A stretch of DNA of 64,000 bases from assembly GCF_047946665.1 (NCBI RefSeq), contig NZ_CP172312.1, positions 310,001-374,000 on the forward strand, in the 5' to 3' direction. Source of the stretch: Allohahella sp002354735 (GTDB lineage: Bacteria; Pseudomonadota; Gammaproteobacteria; Pseudomonadales; Oleiphilaceae). The number at the start of each line of letters is the position of its first letter. Position 1 is the stretch's first letter. Of the stretch, positions 54,081 through 62,387 are shown in pieces. The notes under the pieces are model-generated. The model was not told where the DNA came from, made no database searches, and was given only the letters and a program-made list of their open reading frames with translations. Position numbers and translations under genes: made by a program.

Positions 54081-54667
54081 AGCTTCATGTACGCATCGTG
54101 CTGTGACTGGACTTTGTGACGCAGGCTGGTGAGATCGCCATCATTGAGAATGATATCGTCGGCGAGTGCTCTTTTCTCGTGCCTGGCCATCTGGGTCGCC
54201 ATGATAGCCTGTGCCTCATGCTCGGTGGAACCATCACGCGCCATCGTTCGCTGGATCTGTACTTCGGGTGGTACGTCGATAAGCAGCACACGGTCTACGG
54301 TGTGGTGCTGACGGCGCTCCAGCATCAGCGGTGAGACCAGAATGCCGTAGTGGCTGCTGATATTGGCTCGCCAGTCTTTCAGTCGCTGGTACACGAGGGG
54401 ATGGGTGAGGGCCTCTAGCCAGCGGAGTTGGTCGGGGTCTGAGAACACCAGCTTTCGCAGGGCAGGGCGATTGAGATCACCGCTTTCCAGGAGGATCTCA
54501 GGTCCGAACTGTTCAGCGATTTGCCTGAGTGCAGGCTCGCCTTTGGCAACGACGGCTTTGGCGACGCCATCAGCATCGATACAGTCGACGCCGAGCGCCG
54601 CAAAGATGGCGGCCGCAGATGACTTGCCACTGGCTATCCCGCCAGTGAGACCCACTACAGGCTTCAT
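54077..54667 (-). CDS. coaE: Dephospho-CoA kinase
   Basis: A 196-residue kinase for the last step of coenzyme A synthesis. P-loop GLTGGIASGKSSAA and DADGVAKAVVAKGEPAL are standard for CoaE. It follows pilD by 30 bp in the conserved pilBCD-coaE-yacG order. Confidence 0.96.
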   Translation of the reverse strand: MKPVVGLTGGIASGKSSAAAIFAALGVDCIDADGVAKAVVAKGEPALRQIAEQFGPEILLESGDLNRPALRKLVFSDPDQLRWLEALTHPLVYQRLKDWRANISSHYGILVSPLMLERRQHHTVDRVLLIDVPPEVQIQRTMARDGSTEHEAQAIMATQMARHEKRALADDIILNDGDLTSLRHKVQSQHDAYMKL

Positions 54668-54697
54668 TGATAAGCCTGTAGCGCCGTAGCTGGCTGG

Positions 54698-55654
54698 TTA
54701 GAGCGTCGAGAGATATGAGGAAATAATCGCATTGCCCCAGAGTAAAGCGATGAAGCCTGCGATGGCAAGATAGGGACCAAAGGGAATCGGAATATTTCTG
54801 TCTCGTCCGCGGATCACGATGAGGCCAATACCGATAATTGCGCCGACTAAGGAAGACAGCAGGATGATGAGCGGCAGCACCTGCCAGCCCAGCCAGGCGC
54901 CCAGCGCCGCCAGGAGCTTGAAGTCGCCATAGCCCATGCCTTCCTTGCCTGTGAGCAGGCGAAAGCCGTGGAAGACCAGCCAGAGGCTCATGTAGCCGCC
55001 AATGGCACCCCATATCGCAGACTCAAGGTCCGTGAAAAGCCCGAAGCTGTTGGCGATAAGCCCTGCCCAGAGTAGCGGCATGGTGATGCTGTCTGGCAGG
55101 AGCTTGGTATCGAAGTCGATCATCGACAGGGTGAGCAGTGTCCAGCTGAGGGCAACGGCGGCCAGACCGGCCATGTTGACACCGATGAACTTGAGGCAGA
55201 TAACGCCGAGTAGGGCGGTGACGAGCTCGATAACAGGGTAGCGCAGGCTGATGGTGGCCTTGCACGACGAGCAGCGGCCTCGCAGGGCGAGGTAGCTGAG
55301 TACGGGAATGTTCTCCCAGGCGCGGATCTTGTGGCCGCAGTGCGGGCAGGTCGAGTCTGGCTTGGAGAGGGTCATCACCGGCGTGGTTTCCGCCTGTTCG
55401 GCGGGTGCGTCGGCTTCGTGGGTGAGGTCTGGGGCGACGGTGTTGTGGTTTGTGGGGCCAGCGGCTGCCTCAGCCTTCCGCTGCTGGTGATCTGCCAGGA
55501 ACTGTTCGCACTGCTGGAGCCAGCCGGCTTCCATCATGCGAGGAAGGCGGTAGATCACCACGTTCAGGAAGCTGCCGATTAGTAGGCCGAACACAGCGAT
55601 GAAAAAAAAAGCAGCATTGGGATGCTGCTGTAGGTATTGGAAGAACTCTGTCAC
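54698..55654 (-). CDS. pilD: Type IV prepilin peptidase/methyltransferase
   Basis: A 318-residue aspartic peptidase that cleaves type IV prepilins after the leader glycine and methylates the new N-terminus. The zinc CxxC pairs (CPHC, CSSC) are in the cytoplasmic loop and the aspartates are in MIDFDTKLLPDSIT and GMGYGDFKLLAALGAW. An inserted Ala/Glu-rich stretch (about 60-90) precedes the first CxxC. GTG start. Confidence 0.95.
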   Translation of the reverse strand: MTEFFQYLQQHPNAAFFFIAVFGLLIGSFLNVVIYRLPRMMEAGWLQQCEQFLADHQQRKAEAAAGPTNHNTVAPDLTHEADAPAEQAETTPVMTLSKPDSTCPHCGHKIRAWENIPVLSYLALRGRCSSCKATISLRYPVIELVTALLGVICLKFIGVNMAGLAAVALSWTLLTLSMIDFDTKLLPDSITMPLLWAGLIANSFGLFTDLESAIWGAIGGYMSLWLVFHGFRLLTGKEGMGYGDFKLLAALGAWLGWQVLPLIILLSSLVGAIIGIGLIVIRGRDRNIPIPFGPYLAIAGFIALLWGNAIISSYLSTL

Positions 55655-55657
55655 GTG

Positions 55658-56878
55658 TTAGACCACCTGGCCCATTTGGAATATTGGGAGGTACATGGCA
55701 GTGATCAGACCACCGATCAGTACGCCGAGTACGGACATTATCATAGGCTCCATCAGGGCGGTCAGGTTGTCGACGGCATCATCGACTTCTGATTCGTAGT
55801 GATCCGCGACTTTCTCGAGCATGGCGTCTAGGGCGCCGGATTCTTCGCCGATAGATGTCAGCTGGACCGCCATGACGGGGAACACACCGCTTTCCTTCAT
55901 GCTGTACTGCAATTGAGTACCTGCAGAAACATCTTCCTTTATCTTCAAAACCGCGTTCTTGAAGACCACGTTGCCGGAGGCGCCCGCTACTGAGTCCAGC
56001 GCGTCGACTAATGGAACACCGGCAGCAAACGTGGTAGAGAGTACACGTCCGAAGCGGGCTACGGCTGACTTGTAGAGAATGTCGCCGACTACAGGCAGCT
56101 TGAGGACCAAGCGGTCCATTTGATTTCTAGCCGCCTCAGATCGCCGCATTATCTCTTTGAACACGAAGATGATCGCGATTATTGCCACGATTATGTAGTA
56201 CCAAGTTGCCTGCGCCCATCTCGACAGATCGACAACCATGCGAGTAAATGCGGGAAGGTCAGCCCCGAAACTCTGAAACATTTCTTCAAACATTGGCACG
56301 ACGTAGACAAGGAGAATACCCGTAACGACTAGCGCAACTACCAGAACGGCAATGGGGTAGGTCATTGCTTTCTTGATCTTCTTCTTCAGCGCCTCGGTTT
56401 TTTCCATGTAGGTCGCGACACGGCCCAGCATCGTCTCAAGCGCACCGGCTTTCTCGCCACTTTCGACCAGATTGCAGAACAGGTCATCGAAATACTTTGG
56501 GTGCTTCATCAACGAAGACGCAAAACTGTTACCCGCTGCGACGTCATTTTTCACATCGAGAACAAGTTTGCGCAGTGACGGGTTTTCAAGACCATCCGCA
56601 ACAATATCGAAAGATTGCACCAGTGGGACGCCCGCTTTCATCATTGTTGCCATTTGACGCACGAAGATCGCAATATCGAACGGCGAAATTTTCTGCGTTT
56701 TTTCTCCGAATATGCTCTTGGGCTTTTTCCGTACTTTCGTAGGAACTATCCCTTGTTTGCGGAGGTGAGCTTTGACAATGGCGCTATTGGTGCCAACAGT
56801 CTCGCCCTTGGTCTTGTTACCTTTCCTGTCCCTGCCTTCCCAGAGGAAGGGGACTGTTTTTTCAATTGCCTGCGCCAT
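55658..56878 (-). CDS. pilC: Type IV pilus inner-membrane platform protein PilC
   Basis: A 406-residue PilC with two T2SF repeats and three membrane spans. Start chosen at ATG 56878 (MAQAIEK); five further codons upstream are open. FVRQMATMMKAGVPLVQSF and the second-copy FGRVLSTTFAAGVPLVDAL are the conserved pilus-platform segments. It ends 3 bp before pilD. Confidence 0.95.
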   Translation of the reverse strand: MAQAIEKTVPFLWEGRDRKGNKTKGETVGTNSAIVKAHLRKQGIVPTKVRKKPKSIFGEKTQKISPFDIAIFVRQMATMMKAGVPLVQSFDIVADGLENPSLRKLVLDVKNDVAAGNSFASSLMKHPKYFDDLFCNLVESGEKAGALETMLGRVATYMEKTEALKKKIKKAMTYPIAVLVVALVVTGILLVYVVPMFEEMFQSFGADLPAFTRMVVDLSRWAQATWYYIIVAIIAIIFVFKEIMRRSEAARNQMDRLVLKLPVVGDILYKSAVARFGRVLSTTFAAGVPLVDALDSVAGASGNVVFKNAVLKIKEDVSAGTQLQYSMKESGVFPVMAVQLTSIGEESGALDAMLEKVADHYESEVDDAVDNLTALMEPMIMSVLGVLIGGLITAMYLPIFQMGQVV

Positions 56879-56941
56879 AGTCTCTCTACCCACAAGTGTT
56901 CGGCCATTGGCACGAACTCAAATCGTCTCGTAATCCTGTTT

Positions 56942-58642
56942 CTAGTCTTTCGTCACGCGGTTCGCATCTTCAAGGCTGGTCATGCCTTCAATCACCTTGC
57001 GCAGAGCGGACTGTCGTAGGTTACGAAATCCCAGTTTCTGCGCCGTCCTGGCAATCTCAAGCGAGCTGGCGTCATTCATGATCAGTTCCTGAAGCTCGGG
57101 CGTGACCCTAACTACTTCATAAACGCCCACACGACCGCGATATCCGCCCTTACATTTTGGACAGCCCTTGGGATGATACAAGGTAAACCCTGTAGCAATT
57201 TGTTCGTCTGTGAAGCCTTCCTCTTTTAATACCTCTGGCGGGACTTTCAATTCCTCCTTGCATTCGCTACAGAGCCGCCGAGCAAGACGCTGCGCAATAA
57301 TCAGGCTTACCGAGGTCGCGATATTGAAAGAAGGGACACCCATATTGCGCAGCCGGGTGAGCGTTTCTGGGGCGCTATTTGTGTGAAGAGTAGATAAAAC
57401 GAGGTGTCCGGTCTGAGCGGCCTTAACTGCGATAGAGGCGGTGTCAAGGTCTCGAATCTCGCCCACCATCACCACATCTGGATCCTGACGAAGGAAGGCT
57501 TTGAGGGCAGCAGAGAAGTCGAGGCCGACTCGAGTACTGACATTCACCTGGTTGACGCCTTCGAGGTTAATCTCAACAGGGTCTTCGGCGGTCGAAATGT
57601 TCCGCTCTGGAGTGTTAAGGATATTCAAGCCGGTATAGAGCGAAACCGTTTTGCCACTACCAGTAGGACCTGTGACAAGTATCATGCCTTGTGGCTGCGC
57701 CAGCGCATCCATATACATCTGCTTCTGGTCCGGGTCGTAACCCAGCGCATCGATGCCCATTTTGGCGCTACTGGCGTCCAGAATTCGAAGAACGATTTTT
57801 TCGCCCCACAGTGTGGGTAGCGTGTTGACTCGGAAGTCGATCGACTTGGTCTTGGACAGTTTCATCTTGATCCGGCCGTCTTGGGGGACACGACGTTCGG
57901 AGATGTCGAGCTGGGCCATAACTTTCAAGCGGGCCGAGAATTTCGCAGCCAATTTGACCGATGGTCGAGAGACCTCGTGAAGAATACCGTCAGTTCTGAA
58001 GCGGATGCGATAGGCATGCTCGTAGGGCTCGAAATGAACGTCGGAAGAGCCCCCCTTGATAGCGTCCAATAGCATCTTGTTCACATATTTGACGATTGGC
58101 GCGTCGTCTTCACCTGAATCCTGATTGGCCTCCGGCTTGTTGTCGCCAGTATCGATGTCGATATCTTCAAGGTCGCCGTCGAGATCCATTCCGCCGAGAG
58201 GTTGTTCTTGGCTATCGAGATATACATCGATTGCTCGAGTGAGCTTATCCTGTTCGACCAACACCGGTTCTGCATTGAGTCCTGTCGCGAACTTTATTTC
58301 GTCCATCGCAGCAATATTGGTGGGATCCGCCACTGCTAGAAATAGCCTGTTTCCCCGTTTAAAGAGAGGCAAAACCTGGTGCTTGCGGACCAGCTTTTCG
58401 CCGATTGCTTTCTCAGGCATGACCGCAAGATTGAGTGCGTCAAGATCGAAAAGTGGTACGCCAAACTCGAGTGACGATGCTTGGGCAATCTGGGGCGCCT
58501 TGGCGAGACCATTGTTTACTATATAAGCAACAAGCGGGATATTCGCGCGCTTGGCCTCATTGCTGGCATTCCGAGCGGTTTCTTCATCGATTATCCCGTC
58601 GAACACAAAGCGACGGGCAAGGCCTGTAAGGGGTGCGCTCAT
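56942..58642 (-). CDS. pilB: Type IV pilus assembly ATPase PilB
   Basis: A 566-residue extension ATPase. N-terminal N1/N2 (MshEN-like) region, Walker A MILVTGPTGSGKTVSLYTGL, the Asp box and Walker B DPDVVMVGEIRDLDTA, and a tetracysteine zinc site (CSEC and CPKC). ATG at 58642. First gene of the minus-strand run through pilC, pilD, coaE, yacG, HIT, the barrel gene and trmO; opposite pilA. Confidence 0.96.
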   Translation of the reverse strand: MSAPLTGLARRFVFDGIIDEETARNASNEAKRANIPLVAYIVNNGLAKAPQIAQASSLEFGVPLFDLDALNLAVMPEKAIGEKLVRKHQVLPLFKRGNRLFLAVADPTNIAAMDEIKFATGLNAEPVLVEQDKLTRAIDVYLDSQEQPLGGMDLDGDLEDIDIDTGDNKPEANQDSGEDDAPIVKYVNKMLLDAIKGGSSDVHFEPYEHAYRIRFRTDGILHEVSRPSVKLAAKFSARLKVMAQLDISERRVPQDGRIKMKLSKTKSIDFRVNTLPTLWGEKIVLRILDASSAKMGIDALGYDPDQKQMYMDALAQPQGMILVTGPTGSGKTVSLYTGLNILNTPERNISTAEDPVEINLEGVNQVNVSTRVGLDFSAALKAFLRQDPDVVMVGEIRDLDTASIAVKAAQTGHLVLSTLHTNSAPETLTRLRNMGVPSFNIATSVSLIIAQRLARRLCSECKEELKVPPEVLKEEGFTDEQIATGFTLYHPKGCPKCKGGYRGRVGVYEVVRVTPELQELIMNDASSLEIARTAQKLGFRNLRQSALRKVIEGMTSLEDANRVTKD

Positions 58643-58673
58643 GTACTGTATCTGACTCTATATAGGGTAAAGA

Positions 58674-58688
58674 AAACCGCTTCGGTTT
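58674..58688. repeat. Inverted repeat upstream of pilB
   Basis: AAACCG and CGGTTT separated by CTT, 32 bp before the pilB start. It may be a transcript hairpin or an operator; no function can be assigned. Confidence 0.5.
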
Positions 58689-58826
58689 AAGTTCAGGCGG
58701 AAATCGAGGTATTTGAGGAGTTTAGAAGCGAATGGAGGAGTTCGCAAAAATCCGTCCGAAAAACCCAAATCGTATAGCTATGCTTCCACGTTTCCCTGAG
58801 ACGAAGTCAAAAGTGTGGGTAAGGAT

Positions 58827-58843
58827 GTGACGCGGCACGTCAC
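58827..58843. promoter_or_regulatory. Inverted repeat, candidate activator site for pilA
   Basis: Perfect 6-bp arms GTGACG and CGTCAC with a 5-bp spacer, about 140 bp upstream of the -24 element. That distance fits an enhancer-binding activator such as PilR, but the sequence does not match the published Pseudomonas PilR half-site (TGTC repeats). Confidence 0.5.
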
Positions 58844-58972
58844 CTTCTGCCGTGAGTCAGCAACAAAGCGCGCTTGTCCGGTACAATTTGAACTGGTAGA
58901 CCTTTCGTCCGATAGCGGTGGTTATGGGCTTAAGTGGCTGATAGGAAAAGGGCGATACGAAAGAATTTGATT

Positions 58973-58990
58973 TTGGCACACCCTCTGCTT
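58973..58990 (+). promoter_or_regulatory. Sigma-54 (-24/-12) promoter of pilA
   Basis: TTGGCACACCCTCTGCTT: the -24 GG (58975-58976) and the -12 GC (58987-58988) are separated by exactly 10 bp as in the sigma-54 consensus TGGCAC-N5-TTGC(A/T). A transcript would start near 59000, giving a leader of about 63 nt before pilA. pilA is sigma-54/PilR controlled in Pseudomonas. Confidence 0.85.
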
Positions 58991-59062
58991 TACTTCTCTC
59001 AAGGATGCGAAGCACAGGCGACGCCCGAAGCAAAACGTCATAGAACACTGAGGACTACCCAA

Positions 59063-59518
59063 ATGCAAAATTTCAAACCAGTAATGAGTAAGGTACAGCA
59101 AGGCTTCACACTGATCGAACTTATGATTGTTGTGGCCATCATCGGTATCCTTGCTGCAGTCGCGATTCCTGCGTACCAGGACTATACAGTACGAGCGAAA
59201 GTGACCGAGGTGCTTGGTATTGCAGCTTCTGCTAAAACTTCAATTTCAGAATACTACTCGTCAGTAGGCGTGATGCCTACCAACGCGGCAGTAGCTGGAA
59301 TCAATACAACCTCTGCGCAAAGTCAGTATCTGAGCAAAGTTGAATACAATGATACAAACACTAGTGTCGGCGTCGCTACTTATACTCTGACAAATCTTAA
59401 TTCAGAAATAAACGGAAAGACTATAAAGTTCGAAGGTACTGGTGATACTACTGGTGTCAAGTGGACTTGTAGCAAAGGCAATGCTCCTGGAAAGTTCCTC
59501 CCTGCAAACTGCAGATAA
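59063..59518 (+). CDS. pilA: Type IV major pilin PilA
   Basis: A 151-residue prepilin with a 14-residue leader ending in Gly (MQNFKPVMSKVQQG), then Phe+1 and the conserved FTLIELMIVVAIIGILAAVA with Glu+5. The C-terminal disulfide loop is set by two cysteines (WTCSKG and ANCR). ATG 59063 is preceded by AGGA eight bases away; an ATG seven codons later is possible. Four Thr/Ser-rich stretches in the head are possible glycan sites. The gene has its own sigma-54 promoter and ends before a strong terminator. Confidence 0.96.
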   Translation: MQNFKPVMSKVQQGFTLIELMIVVAIIGILAAVAIPAYQDYTVRAKVTEVLGIAASAKTSISEYYSSVGVMPTNAAVAGINTTSAQSQYLSKVEYNDTNTSVGVATYTLTNLNSEINGKTIKFEGTGDTTGVKWTCSKGNAPGKFLPANCR

Positions 59519-59532
59519 TTGTTAGCCTGAGT

Positions 59533-59560
59533 AAAAAGGAGAGCGTCGCTCTCCTTTTTT
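59533..59560 (+). terminator. Rho-independent terminator after pilA
   Basis: AAAAAGGAGAGC-GTC-GCTCTCCTTTTTT: a 7-bp GC-rich stem extended by A-T pairs and followed by six T, 15 bp after the pilA stop. Confidence 0.93.
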
Positions 59561-61600
59561 GTTATCTGAAGATATATCTGTGTAGTGTATACCGCCTATG
59601 ACTAAAAGCGCTCAACACAATTTTCTAGTGCTTGTATCTCTGATTGTCACCGGGTTTGTTGTAATCTCGCTACTGTGGCCTGGCGTTTCAGGACCATTCC
59701 TGTTCGATGACTTTAGTAACCTAAATGCATTGGGGTGGGACGGGTCTGTTGACAATCCGACAGCAGTCTCACACTTTATTTTGGATAACCATTCTGGCCC
59801 ATTCGGTAGACCGCTATCGATGCTTTCATTCCTAGCGGATGGTCACACATGGCCTACTTCACCTCGTCCGTTTAAAATAACTAATATTTTTCTCCATCTG
59901 ATGACTGGACTCGCAGTTATGCTGATGGTTTCTCGTTTCTTATATCAAGAGTGTGGTTACAGCAGACGAAGGGCTGATTGGATAGCGCTGAGTGTTGCTT
60001 GCATATGGGTAGTTCACCCACTTCATCTAACTACCGTTCTTTATATAGTACAGCGAATGGCTATCTTGGCGGCTCTATTCTCTGTATTGGCAGTTTACAC
60101 ATATCTTATTCTAAGGAAGTCAGTAAAAGAGAAAAAAATAGTGAAGTCGCTCGCAGCAGCAGCAATTTTCATAGCGGCGTTTGGCGCGGGGATTCTATCT
60201 AAAGAAAATACCATTTTGGTTCTATTCGTCATTGCTGTGCTAGAGCTATTTGTACTAAATTCGGTTTTCCATGATAAAGTTATTTATAGATTAAGGGTCG
60301 CGTTTTTTTTCAGCTTGGGGGCGCTATTAACTACAGTTGTTGTAACGAAAAACATCTGGGGTGACGGGTTCGCTATGAGGACTTTCAGCCTAGACGATCG
60401 TATTTTGCTGCAGCTTCCGATTCTAGGGGACTACATATCAAAAATTGTTCTACCATTTGCTAGCAGTTTAAACCTATTTGAGGAGTCTTTTAGCGAAAAT
60501 AGTTCGATTTATGACAGTAATATTTTCCTCGGACTGACTGTGCTATCGATAGCAGCTGCTATATGCAGCCGGGCAATACTAAAAAGAAATGTCATTGTGA
60601 TGGCCGCTGCCGTCTGGTTTTTTGGGTTTCATCTTCTTGAGTCAACTATTCTTCCTCTCGAACTTTACTTTGAGCATAGGAACTATCTGCCAAGTATTGG
60701 CGTAATTGCTATTATAGTTTGGGGCGTTGTATTCTTATCAGATAAGAACGACTCAAAAATACTGGCCCCAATTATTCTAGTAAGCTATGGTCTGTTTCTC
60801 TCACTGACAACTTATATTCTCTCAAATACGTGGGGGAACGAAACCATGCTTTACGCAAAATTTGAGCAGGACTCGCCAGAATCGATAAGAGCGCATATTG
60901 CTTATTCGCAGCATCTCGAGGCTAAAGGCTTGCCAGAATTGTCCCTCGGCCTCATCCAAGATGCGGTCGAACTGGATCCTCTGTTGTTTGACAGCGTTTT
61001 TACCGAAGCTCGCCTCCGGTGCATATTTTATGGGGAGGATATTTCAAGTATCGACTGGAACCGTAACTACAGGGTCGGGTTTGGCATTATCGGACAGATC
61101 CAGCTTCTTGATCAGCTCGAAAAATCGTATGGAGTTACTTGCAAAGATGGCTCGAGGCCGTTGCTAGATTCTCTTCGAATTGAAGTGCCGAAGATGAGGC
61201 TCTTCAATGAGTCAAAGAATCTGCAAGGCCCCTTTTGGGACACTTTGTCTGACTACTATGCTGAGAGACTAAATTTTGAATATGCTGCCACATCGCTCGA
61301 GAATTCGGTCGCCGTTACTAACAGCGCGCGGGGCTACTACAAATTGGCTGTTCTTTACGCATCTGCAGGGCTGTATGACAGCGCTTTGATTAATGCTAGA
61401 AAAGCAATCGAAGAAGATACTAGACGGGGCCGGTTCTCCTCGTCGATAGGTGGCGATGTATATAGATTTATTGAGCAGATAGAAAAAATCCATCGTCGGG
61501 GAATAAATTATGATTGATTGCAAATGTTCCATAGTTATTCCAGCGAAGAACGAGGCTAGTTCCATAAAGGCGCTTGTAGAGGATTTGTTCGAGCTTGTGA
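59560..61600. other. AT-rich stretch, likely horizontally acquired
   Basis: Base composition falls visibly below that of the rest of the window from about 59.5 kb, and many codons end in A or T. Within the GT2 gene the composition rises again near 61600. This marks a probable transfer boundary inside that gene. Confidence 0.6.
59598..61517 (+). CDS. GT-C-like membrane protein with TPR-like tail, candidate pilin glycosyltransferase
   Basis: A 639-residue protein, not assigned to a named family. About eleven hydrophobic segments fill residues 1-410; the tail (about 430-635) contains helix-pair TPR-like repeats (GYYKLAVLYASAGLYDSALI). The first external loop has FLFDDFS (residues 35-40), then FGRPLSML, and HPLHLTTVLYIVQRM follows. 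This order resembles the TMTC family and bacterial TPR membrane glycosyltransferases with GT-C fold, which use polyprenyl-phosphate sugars; in GT-C enzymes an acidic pair in the first loop is catalytic. It is 80 bp after pilA and overlaps a GT2 gene by 8 bp. Codon use and base composition are much more AT-rich than the core genes here. Confidence 0.72.
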   Translation: MTKSAQHNFLVLVSLIVTGFVVISLLWPGVSGPFLFDDFSNLNALGWDGSVDNPTAVSHFILDNHSGPFGRPLSMLSFLADGHTWPTSPRPFKITNIFLHLMTGLAVMLMVSRFLYQECGYSRRRADWIALSVACIWVVHPLHLTTVLYIVQRMAILAALFSVLAVYTYLILRKSVKEKKIVKSLAAAAIFIAAFGAGILSKENTILVLFVIAVLELFVLNSVFHDKVIYRLRVAFFFSLGALLTTVVVTKNIWGDGFAMRTFSLDDRILLQLPILGDYISKIVLPFASSLNLFEESFSENSSIYDSNIFLGLTVLSIAAAICSRAILKRNVIVMAAAVWFFGFHLLESTILPLELYFEHRNYLPSIGVIAIIVWGVVFLSDKNDSKILAPIILVSYGLFLSLTTYILSNTWGNETMLYAKFEQDSPESIRAHIAYSQHLEAKGLPELSLGLIQDAVELDPLLFDSVFTEARLRCIFYGEDISSIDWNRNYRVGFGIIGQIQLLDQLEKSYGVTCKDGSRPLLDSLRIEVPKMRLFNESKNLQGPFWDTLSDYYAERLNFEYAATSLENSVAVTNSARGYYKLAVLYASAGLYDSALINARKAIEEDTRRGRFSSSIGGDVYRFIEQIEKIHRRGINYD

Positions 61601-62367
61601 AGCCCTTAGAGGTCATCGTCGTCGACGACGGCTCCACCGACAATACTGGCGAGCTGGCCGCGGCCGCGGGTGCCAAGGTGTGCCGTCACGTCTACTCCAA
61701 AGGCAACGGTGCCGCGATAAAGACCGGTGCGCGGGCAGCGACCTCCGAGGTACTGATTTTCATGGATGGCGACGGACAGCATTCAGCACGCGATGTGCTG
61801 CACCTTCTCGGGAAATATAATGAAGGATACGACCTGGTGGTCGGTGCGCGGGAAAAAGTCTCGCAGGCTAATTACTGGAGAGGCTTTGCCAACGGCGTCT
61901 ACAACCGACTTGCTAGTTATATGACCGGCTATCATGTAGCCGATTTGACCTCAGGTTTCCGCGTAGCCAATGCCGCCAAATTTCGCGAGTTCCTGTACCT
62001 GCTTCCCAACGGCTTTAGCTACCCGACCACAAGCACAATGGCCTTCTTTAGAGCAGGCTATTCAGTTAAATTCGAAACAATTGAAGTCAAAAAGCGGGAA
62101 GGGAAGAGTCATATAAAGCTTTTCCGAGACGGTATTCGGTTCTTTCTGGTGATTTTCAAAATAGGAACGCTTTACTCGCCGCTAAAGATCTTCTTTCCGG
62201 TCAGCTGTGGGTTCTTCGCCGCGGGGCTGAGCTATTACCTGTTCACATTCATCACAGCCAGTCGCTTCACCAATATGTCGATGCTACTGATGAGTTCGGC
62301 GGTCATTATTTTTCTTATCGGTCTTATCTCAGAGCAGATCACGAACCTCATGTACAAGGGGGAGTAG
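61510..62367 (+). CDS. Family 2 glycosyltransferase, polyprenyl-phosphate sugar synthase-like
   Basis: A 285-residue GT2 with the SIVIPAKNEASSI start, VVDDGSTDNTGEL and MDGDGQH metal motifs and two C-terminal membrane spans (VSCGFFAAGLSYYLFTFITA and SSAVIIFLIGLISEQ). This resembles dolichyl-phosphate-mannose synthases and Actinobacteria Ppm1-like enzymes, which make polyprenyl-P-sugar donors. It overlaps the previous gene by 8 bp, so donor synthesis for the GT-C protein is a natural reading. The first 90 bases are AT-rich and the rest is GC-rich. Confidence 0.85.
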   Translation: MIDCKCSIVIPAKNEASSIKALVEDLFELVKPLEVIVVDDGSTDNTGELAAAAGAKVCRHVYSKGNGAAIKTGARAATSEVLIFMDGDGQHSARDVLHLLGKYNEGYDLVVGAREKVSQANYWRGFANGVYNRLASYMTGYHVADLTSGFRVANAAKFREFLYLLPNGFSYPTTSTMAFFRAGYSVKFETIEVKKREGKSHIKLFRDGIRFFLVIFKIGTLYSPLKIFFPVSCGFFAAGLSYYLFTFITASRFTNMSMLLMSSAVIIFLIGLISEQITNLMYKGE

Positions 62368-62369
62368 GC

Positions 62370-62387
62370 GCGTTATTCCGTTAACGC
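62370..62387. terminator. Possible hairpin between convergent GT2 and GT4 genes
   Basis: GCGTTA and TAACGC with a six-base loop, overlapping the GT4 stop codon. There is no T-tract on either strand, so termination is uncertain. Confidence 0.3.

Larger units (their letters stand above)
58643..59062. other. pilB-pilA divergent regulatory region
   Basis: A 420-bp gap with no credible gene. It contains an inverted repeat AAACCG-CTT-CGGTTT (58674-58688) 30 bp before pilB, a repeat GTGACG-N5-CGTCAC (58827-58843), the sigma-54 promoter of pilA (58973-58990) and the pilA ribosome site. Confidence 0.8.

Noticed and set aside
58857..59048. 63-codon open frame between pilB and pilA
   Set aside because: It overlaps the pilA sigma-54 promoter in the opposite direction, with no likeness to a known protein.
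59519..59597. tRNA gene after pilA, as in some Pseudomonas strains
   Set aside because: The gap holds only a terminator hairpin and no cloverleaf or T-loop sequence.
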